Counted from the stretch's first letter, positions 31,833 to 41,191 are shown. The stretch is 64,000 nt of DNA from VRUE01 sp963819755 (GCA_963819755.1 CAWFXB010000001.1:744001-808000), one strand, 5' to 3'. Notes: generated by a model not told the origin, from the letters alone. Numbers and translations: made by a program.

Positions 31833-32729
31833 ATGCAAGTCGACGGGATGCCTCTGGCGCTGCTGGTCAACCCAGTCTCGGCGCACGGGCGGACGTTGAA
31901 GCTACTGCCGCAACTGGAGCGGGAGCTGGATGCGCGCCGCGTCCCCTTCCGGGTCGAGCGCACGCGTGGCCTGGAGGACGGGGTCGAGCGGGCGCTGCGC
32001 GCCGCCGAAGCGGACGAGATCCCAGTCGTGGTCAGTGGCGACGGGTTGATCGGGGCGATCGGCGGCGCCCTCGCCGGCTCGGAGGTCCCGCTGGGAATCG
32101 TGCCCGGCGGCCGCGGCAACGACCTGGCGCGGGTGCTCGGCATCCCCTCGGAGCCCGATGCCGCCGTGGCGATGCTCGCCGCCGGCCAGACCCGTCGCAT
32201 CGACGTCGGCGAGGTCAACGGCAAGCGCTTCCTCGGCATCGTCAGCGTCGGCTTCGACTCGGAAGCAAACCGGCTCGCAAACGAAACCAAGTGGCTGCGC
32301 GGCAATCTCGTCTACGCCTATGCCGGCCTGCGCACGCTGTTCGGCTGGAAGCCGGCCCGCTTCACGATTCAGGTGGGAGAGCAGCGCGAGCGATTCACCG
32401 GCTACTCGGTCTCGGTGGCCAACAGCAAGGCCTTCGGCGGCGGCATGTTCATCGCCCCCGACGCCGACCTGGCCGATGGCGAGTTCGACGTGGTCAGCGT
32501 GGGCGAGGTGGGCAAGCTCCGCTTCCTGGGTAACCTGCCCAAGGTGTTCAAGGGCACCCACGTCGAGGAGGATGAGGTGCGCGTGTTTCGCGCCTCGCGC
32601 CTCGAGCTGAATGCCAGCCGGCCCTTTCCGGTGTACGCGGACGGCGAGCATCTGACCGATCTCCCCGCCAAGCTGCGGGTGCTGCCGCGGGCGTTGAGCG
32701 TGATCGTCCCGCCGCGGGCCGAGGAGTGA
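31833..32729 (+). CDS. Diacylglycerol/lipid kinase family protein
   Basis: A 298-residue protein of the DagK/YegS fold. The start (MPLALLVNPVSAHGRT) and the PLGIVPGGRGNDLARVLG block are typical. The catalytic loop reads VVSGDGLIGAIGGAL, while the family usually has GGDGT followed by N-E. The GDG core is kept but the Thr and Glu are not. It may phosphorylate diacylglycerol or a related lipid, or may be a variant. Its TGA overlaps the GTG of murT, so the two genes are coupled. Confidence 0.82.
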   Translation: MQVDGMPLALLVNPVSAHGRTLKLLPQLERELDARRVPFRVERTRGLEDGVERALRAAEADEIPVVVSGDGLIGAIGGALAGSEVPLGIVPGGRGNDLARVLGIPSEPDAAVAMLAAGQTRRIDVGEVNGKRFLGIVSVGFDSEANRLANETKWLRGNLVYAYAGLRTLFGWKPARFTIQVGEQRERFTGYSVSVANSKAFGGGMFIAPDADLADGEFDVVSVGEVGKLRFLGNLPKVFKGTHVEEDEVRVFRASRLELNASRPFPVYADGEHLTDLPAKLRVLPRALSVIVPPRAEE

Positions 32730-34117
32730 GCGGGGACGGCAGCGGGGCGCTGTTCGGGGCCAAGCGCCTCGCCGCGCGTGCGGTAGGCGCCGCCAGCCGC
32801 GCCAGCGGGCGCGGCGGTGGAACGACGCTGCCGGGGCGGTTGCTGCTGCGACTCGACCGGCGCTCGATAGCGCGCCTCGGCTCGCGGCTCGACGGCGGCA
32901 TCACCCTGGTCAGCGCCACCAACGGCAAGACCACGACGGCGGGCATGCTGGCCGCCCTCCTCGCCGCCGACGGTCGTGAGCCCGTCCACAACCGGGCCGG
33001 GTCGAACATGACCTGGGGGATCGCCACGGCGCTGCTCGAGCAGCGCGGCCACGAGGGCCTCTTCGAGGTCGACGAGGCCTGGCTGCCGCGGGTGGCGGCC
33101 GAACTCGATCCCTCGCTGGTGGTGCTCGGCAACCTCTTCCGCGACCAGCTCGACCGCTACGGCGAGACCGAGGCCCTGGCCGGCGCGTGGGCGAAGACGG
33201 TCGATCAGCGGGCCGGCCGTACGCGCTTCGCCCTCAACGCCGACGATCCGCTCATCGCCGACCTCGGCCGCAACGAGCAGGGCAGCCTGCGCGAGGGGAT
33301 CGTCTACTTCGGCATCGACGACGAGGCCCAGGCGCTGCCCGAGCTGCAGCACGCCTTCGACGCGAAGCACTGCCGCCGCTGCGGTCATCCGTACGCCTAC
33401 GAGCGCGCCTTCCTCGCCCACCTCGGCCACTACTCCTGCCCCAACTGCGGAGCGAAGCGACCGCAGCCGGAGGTGGCGGCGACCAGGATCGAGCTGCACG
33501 GGATGCGCGGCTCTTCGCTGACGGTTCGGACCCCGCAGGGCGAGCTGGCGATCGACCTGCCCCTGCCCGGCCTCTACAACGTCTACAACGCTCTCGCCGC
33601 AATTGCCGCCGGCCTCCAGCTGGGGATCGCGGCGGAGCGGATCGCACCGGCCCTGCGTGAGATGCGCGGCGCCTTCGGTCGGGTCGAGACGATCGAGATC
33701 GGCGCCAAGCGGGTTTCGATCCTGCTGGTCAAGAACCCGGCCGGGACGAACGAGGTATTGCGCACCTTGAAGCTAGAGGCCGGCGAGGGCCAGATCGACC
33801 TCTGGATCGCCCTCAACGACCGCATCGCCGACGGCCGCGACGTCTCCTGGATCTGGGACGCCGACTTCGAGCTCCTGGCGGGCGCCGTCCGCCGGGTCGT
33901 CTGCGCCGGCACCCGGGCGCCGGAGATGGCCCTGCGCCTTAAGTACGCCGGCTGGCCGGAGGAGTCGATCGTGGTCGAGGCGGAGATCGAGCCCTCGCTC
34001 GACCGGGCCGTGGCCGAGGCGCCCGAGCAGCTCTTCGCTCTGCCCACCTACACGGCGCTGCTCGAACTGCACAAGCTGCTGTCGGGGCGCGGGCTCACGC
34101 GGGAGTTCTGGCGATGA
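32726..34117 (+). CDS. murT: Lipid II isoglutaminyl synthase, glutamine-accepting ligase subunit MurT
   Basis: With GatD this amidates D-iGlu of lipid II to D-iGln. The 463-residue Mur-ligase-fold protein has the ATP loop SATNGKTTTA (about 63-72), a family zinc ribbon C216-x2-C219 and C238-x2-C241 inserted in the central domain, and a C-terminal DUF1727 domain with VLLVKNPAGTNEVLR-like sequence. GTG 32726 overlaps the kinase stop. Unlike the usual murT-gatD pair, a methyltransferase gene lies between the two subunits here. Confidence 0.92.
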   Translation: MSGDGSGALFGAKRLAARAVGAASRASGRGGGTTLPGRLLLRLDRRSIARLGSRLDGGITLVSATNGKTTTAGMLAALLAADGREPVHNRAGSNMTWGIATALLEQRGHEGLFEVDEAWLPRVAAELDPSLVVLGNLFRDQLDRYGETEALAGAWAKTVDQRAGRTRFALNADDPLIADLGRNEQGSLREGIVYFGIDDEAQALPELQHAFDAKHCRRCGHPYAYERAFLAHLGHYSCPNCGAKRPQPEVAATRIELHGMRGSSLTVRTPQGELAIDLPLPGLYNVYNALAAIAAGLQLGIAAERIAPALREMRGAFGRVETIEIGAKRVSILLVKNPAGTNEVLRTLKLEAGEGQIDLWIALNDRIADGRDVSWIWDADFELLAGAVRRVVCAGTRAPEMALRLKYAGWPEESIVVEAEIEPSLDRAVAEAPEQLFALPTYTALLELHKLLSGRGLTREFWR

Positions 34118-34845
34118 GCGCGGCGCTCGACACCGAGGTGATCTGGCACGACGTCGAGTGCGCCTCCTACAGCGCCGACCTCCCTCTCTGGGAGAAGCTC
34201 ACGGCAGCCGGGGGCGGTGCTGTCCTCGACCTCGGCTGCGGCACCGGCCGGGTCGCGCTGCACCTCGCTCGCCGCGGTCACGAGGTCATCGGCCTCGACC
34301 GCAACGCGACGCTGCTGGCGGCACTGCGCGAGCGGGCCGGTGAGCTGGCGGTCGAGGCCGTCCACGCCGACGCCCGCGAGTTCGTGCTCGAACGCCCTGT
34401 GGCGTTGGCGCTGGCGCCGATGCAGACCCTGCAGCTGCTCGAAGGCAGTGAGGACCGCGTCGCCTGCCTGCGCCGCGTGGCCACCGCCCTGGCGCCCGGA
34501 GGACGCTTCGCGGCTGCGATCCTGGAGGAGATGCCACCGCCGGACGACTCGCCGCCACCGCTGCCCGACGTGCGCGAGGTCGATGGCTGGGTCTACTCGA
34601 GCCTCGCGGTCGAGGCCGCGGTCGGGCCGGACGAAATCGTCATCCACCGCCTCCGCCAGACCGTCTCCCCCACTGGCGAGCTCGACGAGGAGCCGAATCG
34701 GGTCCGGATCGAGACCTTCTCGGCAGCGCAGCTCGAGGAGGAGGCGGCGACGGTGGGGTTGGCGCCGGTCGAGTGCCACCGGATCGAACCGACCGACATC
34801 CACGTCGGCTCGACCGTCGTCGTCCTCGGCAAGGGGACGGAGTGA
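34114..34845 (+). CDS. Class I SAM methyltransferase inserted between murT and gatD
   Basis: A 243-residue protein, ATG 34114 overlapping the murT stop (ATGA). The Rossmann motif I is VLDLGCGTGRVALHLA, followed by GLDRNATLL. The C-terminal half (IHRLRQTVSPTGELDEE, RIETFSAAQLEEEA) has the beta-hairpin lid seen in glycine/sarcosine-type or small-molecule methyltransferases. Tight coupling on both sides suggests a role with MurT/GatD, possibly modification of a cell-wall precursor, but this is inference. Confidence 0.78.
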   Translation: MSAALDTEVIWHDVECASYSADLPLWEKLTAAGGGAVLDLGCGTGRVALHLARRGHEVIGLDRNATLLAALRERAGELAVEAVHADAREFVLERPVALALAPMQTLQLLEGSEDRVACLRRVATALAPGGRFAAAILEEMPPPDDSPPPLPDVREVDGWVYSSLAVEAAVGPDEIVIHRLRQTVSPTGELDEEPNRVRIETFSAAQLEEEAATVGLAPVECHRIEPTDIHVGSTVVVLGKGTE

Positions 34846-34847
34846 CG

Positions 34848-35585
34848 ATGGAGCTCCGCCTGCTCGCCCTCTATCCGGACCAGATGAACATCTACGCCGA
34901 CCGCGGCAACATCCTCTTCCTGCAACGGCGCTGCGAGTGGCGCGGCATCGAGTTCGCCTATGCCGCTGCAGGGCCCGGCGACGCCGTCGACCCCGGGGCG
35001 CACGACCTGCTCTACCTCGGCGGCGGCCAGGACCGCGACCAGCGTGCCGTCGCCGCCGACATGGTCGCGAGCAAGCGCGAGGCCCTGGCGGAGGCTGTCG
35101 ACGACGGAGCGGTGCTGCTCGCCGTCTGCGGCGGTTACCAGCTGCTCGGCCACAGCTACCAGCTCGGCAAGGAGCGCCTGCCGGGGCTCGGCCTGGCCGA
35201 CCTGGAGACGGTACGCGAGCCGGGCGAGCGACTGATCGGCAACGTCGCGATCGAGGCAGGCCTCGGCGACGGCCCGCGGACGATCGCCGGCTTCGAGAAC
35301 CACGGTGGCCGGACCTATCTCGGCGAGAGCGCCATCCCGCTCGGCCGCGTGTTGAAAGGACATGGCAACAACGGCAAGGACGGACATGAGGGCGTCCGCC
35401 GCGACAACCTCATCGGCACCTACCTGCACGGCCCGCTGCTGCCCAAGAACGCCTGGCTGGCCGATCGCCTCATCGCCCTCGCGCTGGAACGGCGATACGG
35501 CTCAACGCCAGAGCTGGAGCCCCTGGACGACAGGCTAGAGCTCGCCGCCGAGCAGTGCGCCCGCGACGTGGCCCTGCGGGGATGA
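34848..35585 (+). CDS. gatD: Lipid II isoglutaminyl synthase, glutaminase subunit GatD
   Basis: The glutamine amidotransferase partner of MurT. The class I-like nucleophile is C94 in LAVCGGYQLLGH and the catalytic His is H194 in GTYLHGPLLPKN. The opening LRLLALYPDQMNIYADRGN is characteristic of GatD/CobQ-like proteins. Of 245 residues, the size expected. ATG 34848 is preceded by an in-frame GTG at 34842 that overlaps the methyltransferase stop. The RTX-like secreted protein begins close downstream. Confidence 0.92.
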   Translation: MELRLLALYPDQMNIYADRGNILFLQRRCEWRGIEFAYAAAGPGDAVDPGAHDLLYLGGGQDRDQRAVAADMVASKREALAEAVDDGAVLLAVCGGYQLLGHSYQLGKERLPGLGLADLETVREPGERLIGNVAIEAGLGDGPRTIAGFENHGGRTYLGESAIPLGRVLKGHGNNGKDGHEGVRRDNLIGTYLHGPLLPKNAWLADRLIALALERRYGSTPELEPLDDRLELAAEQCARDVALRG

Positions 35586-35614
35586 GATCCAGCCCTGCCG
35601 GGTACGAGGCTGAG

Positions 35615-37831
35615 ATGACGCCCCTGCGCCGAGCTGCATTCCTCGCCCTGCTCGCCATCTCCGGCCTGGCCCTGATTGCGCCCGGCGCATCGGCACAGGC
35701 AGGGGCCGCGCCAACCTGCGCGGAAGGCCCGGAGAGGGTTGGCGACTCGATCGTCGGCACGCCCTGCGCCGACACGATCGTCGCGCCGCCGAGCGTCGCC
35801 GTCGTCGACGGCGGTGGCGGGAACGACACGATCGTCTCCGCACCGATCGCCGCAGGCGCCCCCTGTACCGGCGAGTGCCGTCACCTCGGCGTCGGCAGCC
35901 AAACCTTCAACGGCGGCCCTGGCAACGACGTCATCTTCGGTGATCGCGGAAACGACACCCTCAACGGCGGCGAAGGCGACGACAGCCTTTACGGCGGCAT
36001 CGGCGACGACGAACTGCACGGCGGGCCGGGCGACGACCTGCTCTCCGGCGGCTTCGGCGCCGACTCGATCGACGGCGAATCCGGCAACGACTTCGTGCGC
36101 GGGGACGCAACCCTCGACCACATCGTCGACAGCGGTGGTGACAGCGGCGACACGCTCAGCTACGCGACCGGGGTGACGCCGGGATTCTCGGACCACCCTG
36201 GCGAATACCCGGTCTTCTCCGACTACGCCAACTTCCCCAGCCACAGCGGCGAGCGCGGCGCCTACATCAATCTCAACGAGGAAATCGGCGACAACGGCAT
36301 CGCCCCGGACGGTGGCGGCTTGGACGAAGACGTCCAGGGCGGCGACTTCGAGACAATCATCGGCACCCCCTTCTCCGACTTCATCGTCGGCACCGGCAGC
36401 GCCGAGACGATCTACGGCGGCGGGGGCGCCGACGTGATCCTCGGCGGCGGGGGCGGCGACACGATCTTCGGCGGGGCCGACGGCGACCACTGCGCGGAAG
36501 CGACCGCGGAAACCTCGTGCGAGAACGTCGGCAGTGGCGTCGTCCTGCGCGACCAGGGCGAAGTCAGCGTCGGCGTCATGGCGCCTCAGGAGGGCTCGAA
36601 TCCCGGCCTCTACCTGACCGGCAGCAGCGGTAACGACTCGGTGACCGCGACCTATTCGACCAGCGCCAAGAGCGTCACCTTCGAACTCGGCACCGGCGCG
36701 TTTGACCCGGAATCGGCCGGCGCGGGCGCCTGCGCCTTGCCGGAAGACGACAAAGCGGTCTGCCAGCTCAGCGAAGCGCCCGACTCGCTCGTCCTCGCCG
36801 GCATGGGCGGCAACGACTCGCTGAGCACCTCCGGCTTCCCGGACACGACCTCAGTGGTCGAGCTCGGCGGGCCCGAAAACGACACCCTGACCGGTGCCGA
36901 TGAAAGCGAAGACGTGCTCGCCGACGGCCCGGGCGACGACACTCTGAACGGCAAGGGCGACGACGACGCCCTGCTGAACAACGACGGCAAGGACACGCTC
37001 GACGGCGGCACCGGCAGCGACCTCTTCCTCTCCAACTCGATCTGCGATGGCGACACGATCGACGGCGGCGAAGGCGACTACCGTGACAACGCCTCCTGGA
37101 CGAAACTCGACGAACCGGTCGCGGCGCGCCTCGACACCGGCCTGGTCGGGCATCCCGTGGGTGGGCAGCCCAACTGCTCCGCAGGCGGCGAACCCGACCA
37201 CCTGCAATCGATCGAGGACCTGGAGGGGACCCGCTTCGGCGACTTCTTCTACGGCGACGGCGCAAGCAACCAGCTGCTCGGCCACCTCGGCGCCGACACC
37301 TACTTCGCGCTCGGCGGGGAAGACACGATCCTCGCCAACTCCGCCGACTCCGACCTGGTCATCGACTGCGGCGGCAACCCGGGCGACACCGCGTTCATCG
37401 ACCGGCCAACCAGCAGCTACCAGGACCCGGCTCCGGTCGGCTGCGAGAACGTCTTCGAAGCGGACCCCAACAGCTTCCGGCCTCCGGAAACGCCGACCGG
37501 ACCGATTTCGACGCCGGCTCAGCCACCGCCGCCCAAGAAAAAGCCGGTGCAACGCGACAGGACCCCGCCGCGAACCCGCTTCCTTCACCGCCCCGCCAAG
37601 ACGGTGCTCGCCAGCCACAGGTTCCGCTCGGTCAGCTTCGCCTTTGCCGCCAACGAGGCCAACGCGACGTTCCGCTGCAAGCTCGACCACAGTCCGTTCA
37701 AGCCCTGTCACTCACCGCGCAGGTACCGCCTCGGCCTGGGACCGCACACGTTGCGGGTCTTCGCGATCGACAGCACCGGCAACCGCGACCACTCCCCCGC
37801 CCTGTCTAGGTTTCGGGTCCGCCGGCGCTAG
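35615..37831 (+). CDS. Secreted RTX-like calcium-binding repeat protein with C-terminal Ig-like domain
   Basis: A 738-residue exported protein. ATG 35615 (MTPLRRAAFLALLAISGLAL, cleavage after ASAQA) has GAGG at 35606-35609; an earlier ATG at 35582 overlaps the gatD stop and lengthens the leader. From about residue 100 there are many nonapeptide copies of the GGxGxDxLx type (NGGPGNDVIFG, NGGEGDDSLYG, HGGPGDDLLSG), which fold as calcium-binding parallel beta-rolls. A second cluster lies near residues 255-290 and 425-480. The C-terminus (TPPRTRFLHRP, TFRCKLDHSPFKPC, LRVFAIDSTGNRD) is the same Ig-like unit as in the proteins at 659-3247. Adhesin or surface role inferred. Confidence 0.82.
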   Translation: MTPLRRAAFLALLAISGLALIAPGASAQAGAAPTCAEGPERVGDSIVGTPCADTIVAPPSVAVVDGGGGNDTIVSAPIAAGAPCTGECRHLGVGSQTFNGGPGNDVIFGDRGNDTLNGGEGDDSLYGGIGDDELHGGPGDDLLSGGFGADSIDGESGNDFVRGDATLDHIVDSGGDSGDTLSYATGVTPGFSDHPGEYPVFSDYANFPSHSGERGAYINLNEEIGDNGIAPDGGGLDEDVQGGDFETIIGTPFSDFIVGTGSAETIYGGGGADVILGGGGGDTIFGGADGDHCAEATAETSCENVGSGVVLRDQGEVSVGVMAPQEGSNPGLYLTGSSGNDSVTATYSTSAKSVTFELGTGAFDPESAGAGACALPEDDKAVCQLSEAPDSLVLAGMGGNDSLSTSGFPDTTSVVELGGPENDTLTGADESEDVLADGPGDDTLNGKGDDDALLNNDGKDTLDGGTGSDLFLSNSICDGDTIDGGEGDYRDNASWTKLDEPVAARLDTGLVGHPVGGQPNCSAGGEPDHLQSIEDLEGTRFGDFFYGDGASNQLLGHLGADTYFALGGEDTILANSADSDLVIDCGGNPGDTAFIDRPTSSYQDPAPVGCENVFEADPNSFRPPETPTGPISTPAQPPPPKKKPVQRDRTPPRTRFLHRPAKTVLASHRFRSVSFAFAANEANATFRCKLDHSPFKPCHSPRRYRLGLGPHTLRVFAIDSTGNRDHSPALSRFRVRRR

Positions 37832-38324
37832 CCCTCCGGCCAGGGTACGGAGGGAGGTCGGCGACCACCAGCAAGGCACTTCTGGCCCTCCATATCTTGA
37901 ACCGCAAAGCGGCGAATATCCTGCGATTTTCTACAGTTAAGCTCGCGCCGGGCGCTTCCGCGGCTTCGGCATCGGTAGCCGTCATGTAGCGCAAGGCGCT
38001 GTCGACAGCTTTGAATCCGCCGACCGAAAGCCTACTGCTGGTCAGCTCGACGTCTCGCTTCGACTGCGGGACGACGAAATCCGGATGGAAGGTCGGGAAT
38101 TCGTCCGTGCTCGTCGCGATTTGCACGTATTCGAGATCGGTATTGAACCGGCTGATCAGAATTCGGGCCGCCCCGCGCGCTTCCTCGTCGATGCGCTGTT
38201 CCACCCGCGCGTTCTCACCGCGCTGGTTGACGAGGGTCGTTGCGAAACTGGCGCCTCCCGCGATCAACCCACCGAACAGTACGGCCGAGGCAGTGATCAG
38301 TCCGGTGCGAAGATTTTCACCCAC
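37806..38324 (-). CDS. Membrane-anchored protein, unknown function
   Basis: A 172-residue protein with one N-terminal hydrophobic segment (TGLITASAVLFGGLIAGGASFATTL) and then a soluble, probably helical region rich in Glu and Arg (ENARVEQRIDEEARGAARILI). It ends in a basic, Pro-containing tail that overlaps the RTX-like gene tail to tail by 26 bases. No family recognised. Lower-GC spots in the coding strand and the lack of operon partners give no hint of function. Confidence 0.5.
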   Translation of the reverse strand: MGENLRTGLITASAVLFGGLIAGGASFATTLVNQRGENARVEQRIDEEARGAARILISRFNTDLEYVQIATSTDEFPTFHPDFVVPQSKRDVELTSSRLSVGGFKAVDSALRYMTATDAEAAEAPGASLTVENRRIFAALRFKIWRARSALLVVADLPPYPGRRASAGGPET

Positions 38325-38367
38325 TCAAAGATAACTGTACCATTTCACCTAGGGGCTCTGGCGGACC

Positions 38368-38799
38368 TCAGCGGCCGCTGGAGCCGAAGCCTCCGCCGCC
38401 ACGGGCGGACTCGGTAAGCGAATCCACCTCGACCGGATCAGCGAGGGAAACCGGGGCGATCACAAGCTGAGCGATCCGGTCACCGGGCTCAACCCGAAAG
38501 GTCTCGGCGGGATCGGTGTTGAGCAGCAGCACCCGAACTTCACCCCGGTAGCCCGCATCGATCAAGCCGGGGCTGTTGACCAGGGCAATCCCATTGTCAC
38601 GCGCAAGTCCGGACCGCGGCAACACCAGTCCGGCATGCCCCTCCGGCACTTCCACCGCGACCCCGGTCCCAACGCTCCACCGCTCTCCGGGCCCAAGATG
38701 AGCAGCCTCACACGCATAGAGATCGACACCAGCATCCCCATCATGCGCGCGCGTCGGAACCCGCGCCTCATCCTTCAGCTTCTCAACCCGAAGATCCAC
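38368..38799 (-). CDS. dut: dUTP diphosphatase
   Basis: It hydrolyses dUTP to dUMP, keeping uracil out of DNA and feeding dTMP synthesis. GTG 38799 gives a 143-residue protein beginning MDLRVEKLKDEA. The five trimeric dUTPase motifs are visible: GDAGVDLYA, LPRSGLA, GLIDAGYRGEV, GDRIAQLVI and the C-terminal GGFGSSGR arm. GTG 38808 is an alternative start 20 bases or fewer after the hflX stop. Co-transcribed with hflX. Confidence 0.9.
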   Translation of the reverse strand: MDLRVEKLKDEARVPTRAHDGDAGVDLYACEAAHLGPGERWSVGTGVAVEVPEGHAGLVLPRSGLARDNGIALVNSPGLIDAGYRGEVRVLLLNTDPAETFRVEPGDRIAQLVIAPVSLADPVEVDSLTESARGGGGFGSSGR

Positions 38800-38818
38800 C
38801 GCGCGCACCCTAAAGGGT

Positions 38819-40132
38819 CTAGGCGACTGCGAGGTCTTCGAAGCGGTGCAGCTCGGCGACGGGGACACGAGCTCGCACGAGCACGCCATCCTCCCGCTCA
38901 GTCCGCGTCAGATCGCCGGCCACCTCGTGCAGCTCGTGCAGGCGCGCACCCTCGCTGTAAGGGATGAGCAGCTCGACCTCGGCCAGGGTGTCTTCGAATG
39001 CCCGCTCGACCCGCTCCCGCAGTGTCTCGATGCCTTCGCCGGTGAGAGCGGAGGCCAGGACCGCTCCCGGGTGGCGCAACAGCGCATCGCCGCGTTCGTC
39101 CTCGTCGAGCAGGTCGGCCTTGTTGAGCACGAGCAGGCGTGGCTTGTCGCCCGCGCCGATCTCCTCCAGCACCGCGTCGACCGCCTCCAGATCCGCCAGC
39201 CGCCGCTCCTCGGGCGCCGCCGCATCGACCACCTGCAGGATCAGGTCGGCGAGAACCGTCTCCTCCAGGGTCGCCTTGAAGGCCTCGACCAGCTGGTGGG
39301 GCAGCTTCTCGATGAAGCCGACCGTGTCGGTGAAGAGGAAGTCCCGGCCGGAGAGGGCGACGCTGCGCGTGGTCGGGTCGAGCGTGTGGAAGAGCCTGTC
39401 CCCCACTCCGACCTCCTCGCTGCCGGTAAGGGCGTTGAGCAGGGTCGACTTGCCGGCGTTGGTGTAGCCGGCGAGGGCGACCCGGGGCAGCGACGACTGC
39501 TGCCGCTGCGCCCGCATCACGCCGCGGTTGCGCTCCAGGCGACCCAACCGTCGCCGCAGCGCCGCGATCCGGTCGCGGGCGAGGCGACGGTCGGTCTCTA
39601 TCTGGCTCTCGCCCGGGCCCCTGGTGCCGATCCCGCCGCCGAGGCGCTCGAGGTGGGTCCAGAGGCCCCGCATCCGCGCCAGGTTGTATTCGAGCTGGGC
39701 CAGCTCGACCTGGAGCTTGCCCTCGGCGGAGTGGGCGTGGTCGGCGAAGATGTCGAGGATGACGGCGGTGCGGTCGATCACCGGCACACCCAGCGCACTC
39801 TCGAGGTTGCGCTCCTGCCGGGGGGCGAGCTCGTCGTCGCAGGCGGCAAGGTTCGCGTCGCAGGCGGCGATCTGCTCCTTCACCTCAGCCAGCTTGCCGC
39901 GACCGAGGTAGCGGTCGGGGTCGGGTTTGGCGCGCTGCTGGACCGCCTCGCCCGCGGTAGCGACGCCGGCGGTGCGGAGCAGTTCCTTCAGCTCGCCAAG
40001 CGGGTCGCCGTCCTCGCTGCCGTCGGCGATGCCGATCGCCAGGGCCCGCTGGCGGGCGCGTGGATTGGAGACGCCGGCGCCGTTGGCGGCATAGTGCGTC
40101 TGCTTGTTGCGCCCGTTCCTGGATCGATCCAC
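38819..40132 (-). CDS. hflX: Ribosome-associated GTPase HflX
   Basis: A 437-residue GTPase that splits stalled ribosomes. The N-terminal HflX domain contains RYLGRGKLAEVKE and GTRGPGESQIETDRR. The G domain has G1 GYTNAGKSTLLN, G3 DTVGFIEKLP and G4 NKADLLDE. The coiled linker before G1 (DRIAALRRRLGRLERNR) is normal. The C-terminal domain ends VAELHRFEDLAVA. In many actinobacteria hflX follows dapF in the recA-miaA region, and here it lies near that cluster. Confidence 0.92.
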   Translation of the reverse strand: MDRSRNGRNKQTHYAANGAGVSNPRARQRALAIGIADGSEDGDPLGELKELLRTAGVATAGEAVQQRAKPDPDRYLGRGKLAEVKEQIAACDANLAACDDELAPRQERNLESALGVPVIDRTAVILDIFADHAHSAEGKLQVELAQLEYNLARMRGLWTHLERLGGGIGTRGPGESQIETDRRLARDRIAALRRRLGRLERNRGVMRAQRQQSSLPRVALAGYTNAGKSTLLNALTGSEEVGVGDRLFHTLDPTTRSVALSGRDFLFTDTVGFIEKLPHQLVEAFKATLEETVLADLILQVVDAAAPEERRLADLEAVDAVLEEIGAGDKPRLLVLNKADLLDEDERGDALLRHPGAVLASALTGEGIETLRERVERAFEDTLAEVELLIPYSEGARLHELHEVAGDLTRTEREDGVLVRARVPVAELHRFEDLAVA

Positions 40133-40179
40133 TCGGCCTGATTGTAGGCGTCGGGGTAGTGCGGATAGGCTTTGCGGCC

Positions 40180-41175
40180 GTGAAGGTCTTCGTCACGGGA
40201 GGAACCGGCTTCATCGGCGGCACGGTCGTGCGCCAGCTGCGCGAGCGCGGCGTCGACGTCGTCTGCCTCGTTCGCAACCCGGAGAAGGCGGCGAAGGTGA
40301 CCGCGCTCGGTGCCACGCTGGCGAGCGGCGACCTCGGCGACGCCGAGGCGATCCGCAGCGGCATGGAGGGTTGCGATGCCGTCGTCCACGCCGCCGCGAT
40401 GTACGAGGTCGGTATCCCCGCCAAGCAGCACCCGGCGATGTGGGAGGCGAATGTCGCCGGCACCGAGCGGGTGATGAAAGCGGCCCTGGAGGCGAAGATC
40501 CCGAAGGTTGTCTACGTCTCGACCTGCGGCGTCTTCGGCAACACCCACCAGAAGGTCGTCGATGAGACCTACGAGCACCCCGGCAAGGAATTCACCTCCT
40601 ACTACGAGGAGACCAAGCTGGAGGCGCACCGGATCGCCAAGCGAATGATCGAGGACGGCCTGCCCGGCGTGATCGTCCAGCCCGGCGGGGTCTACGGCCC
40701 CGATGACACCTCACAGGTGGCCGACCTGCTCGAACAGTTCTTCGCCGGGAAACTGCCCCTGCTGCCCTTTCCCGAGCTGGGGGTCTGCATGACCCACGTC
40801 GATGACATCGCCGGAGGCATCCTGCTCGCCCTCGACAAGGGCCGGATCGGCGAGACGTATGTGCTGAGCGGCCCGGTCGTCACGATGCGCGAGGCGGTCG
40901 AGACCGTCGCCGCGGTCAGCGGTCGCAAGGCGCCCAAGCGGGCGATGCCGACGGGGCTGCTGAAGGCGATGACGCCGATCGGCCCCCTGGTCGGCAAGCT
41001 GTTCGGCCAGCCCCCCAACCTGCGCGAGCTGATCACCTCGGCCGACGGCGTCACCTTCTGGGCCAGCCACGAGAAGGCCAGCCGCGAGCTCGGCTACGCA
41101 CCGCGCGGCATGGAGGAGGGCTGGCGGCAGACGCTCGAAGCAGACGATCGCTTCCCCTCTCCAACGGCCGCCTGA
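40180..41175 (+). CDS. NAD-dependent epimerase/dehydratase (extended SDR)
   Basis: A 331-residue protein from GTG 40180. The cofactor motif is TGGTGFIGGTVVRQL; the catalytic region has STCGVFGN and Y-x3-K (SYYEETKLEAH). The family acts on nucleotide sugars, flavonoid-like alcohols or steroids, and the HVDDIAGGILLAL block is typical of NAD(P)-dependent sugar epimerases and dihydroflavonol-4-reductase-like proteins. Substrate unknown. The MBL hydrolase gene starts 16 bases later. Confidence 0.8.
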   Translation: MKVFVTGGTGFIGGTVVRQLRERGVDVVCLVRNPEKAAKVTALGATLASGDLGDAEAIRSGMEGCDAVVHAAAMYEVGIPAKQHPAMWEANVAGTERVMKAALEAKIPKVVYVSTCGVFGNTHQKVVDETYEHPGKEFTSYYEETKLEAHRIAKRMIEDGLPGVIVQPGGVYGPDDTSQVADLLEQFFAGKLPLLPFPELGVCMTHVDDIAGGILLALDKGRIGETYVLSGPVVTMREAVETVAAVSGRKAPKRAMPTGLLKAMTPIGPLVGKLFGQPPNLRELITSADGVTFWASHEKASRELGYAPRGMEEGWRQTLEADDRFPSPTAA

Positions 41176-41191
41176 AGCCAGCGTACGCACG

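Noticed and set aside
35900..37100. Regular repeats that might be a CRISPR or satellite
   Set aside because: They are in-frame nonapeptide codons of RTX-like calcium-binding repeats.
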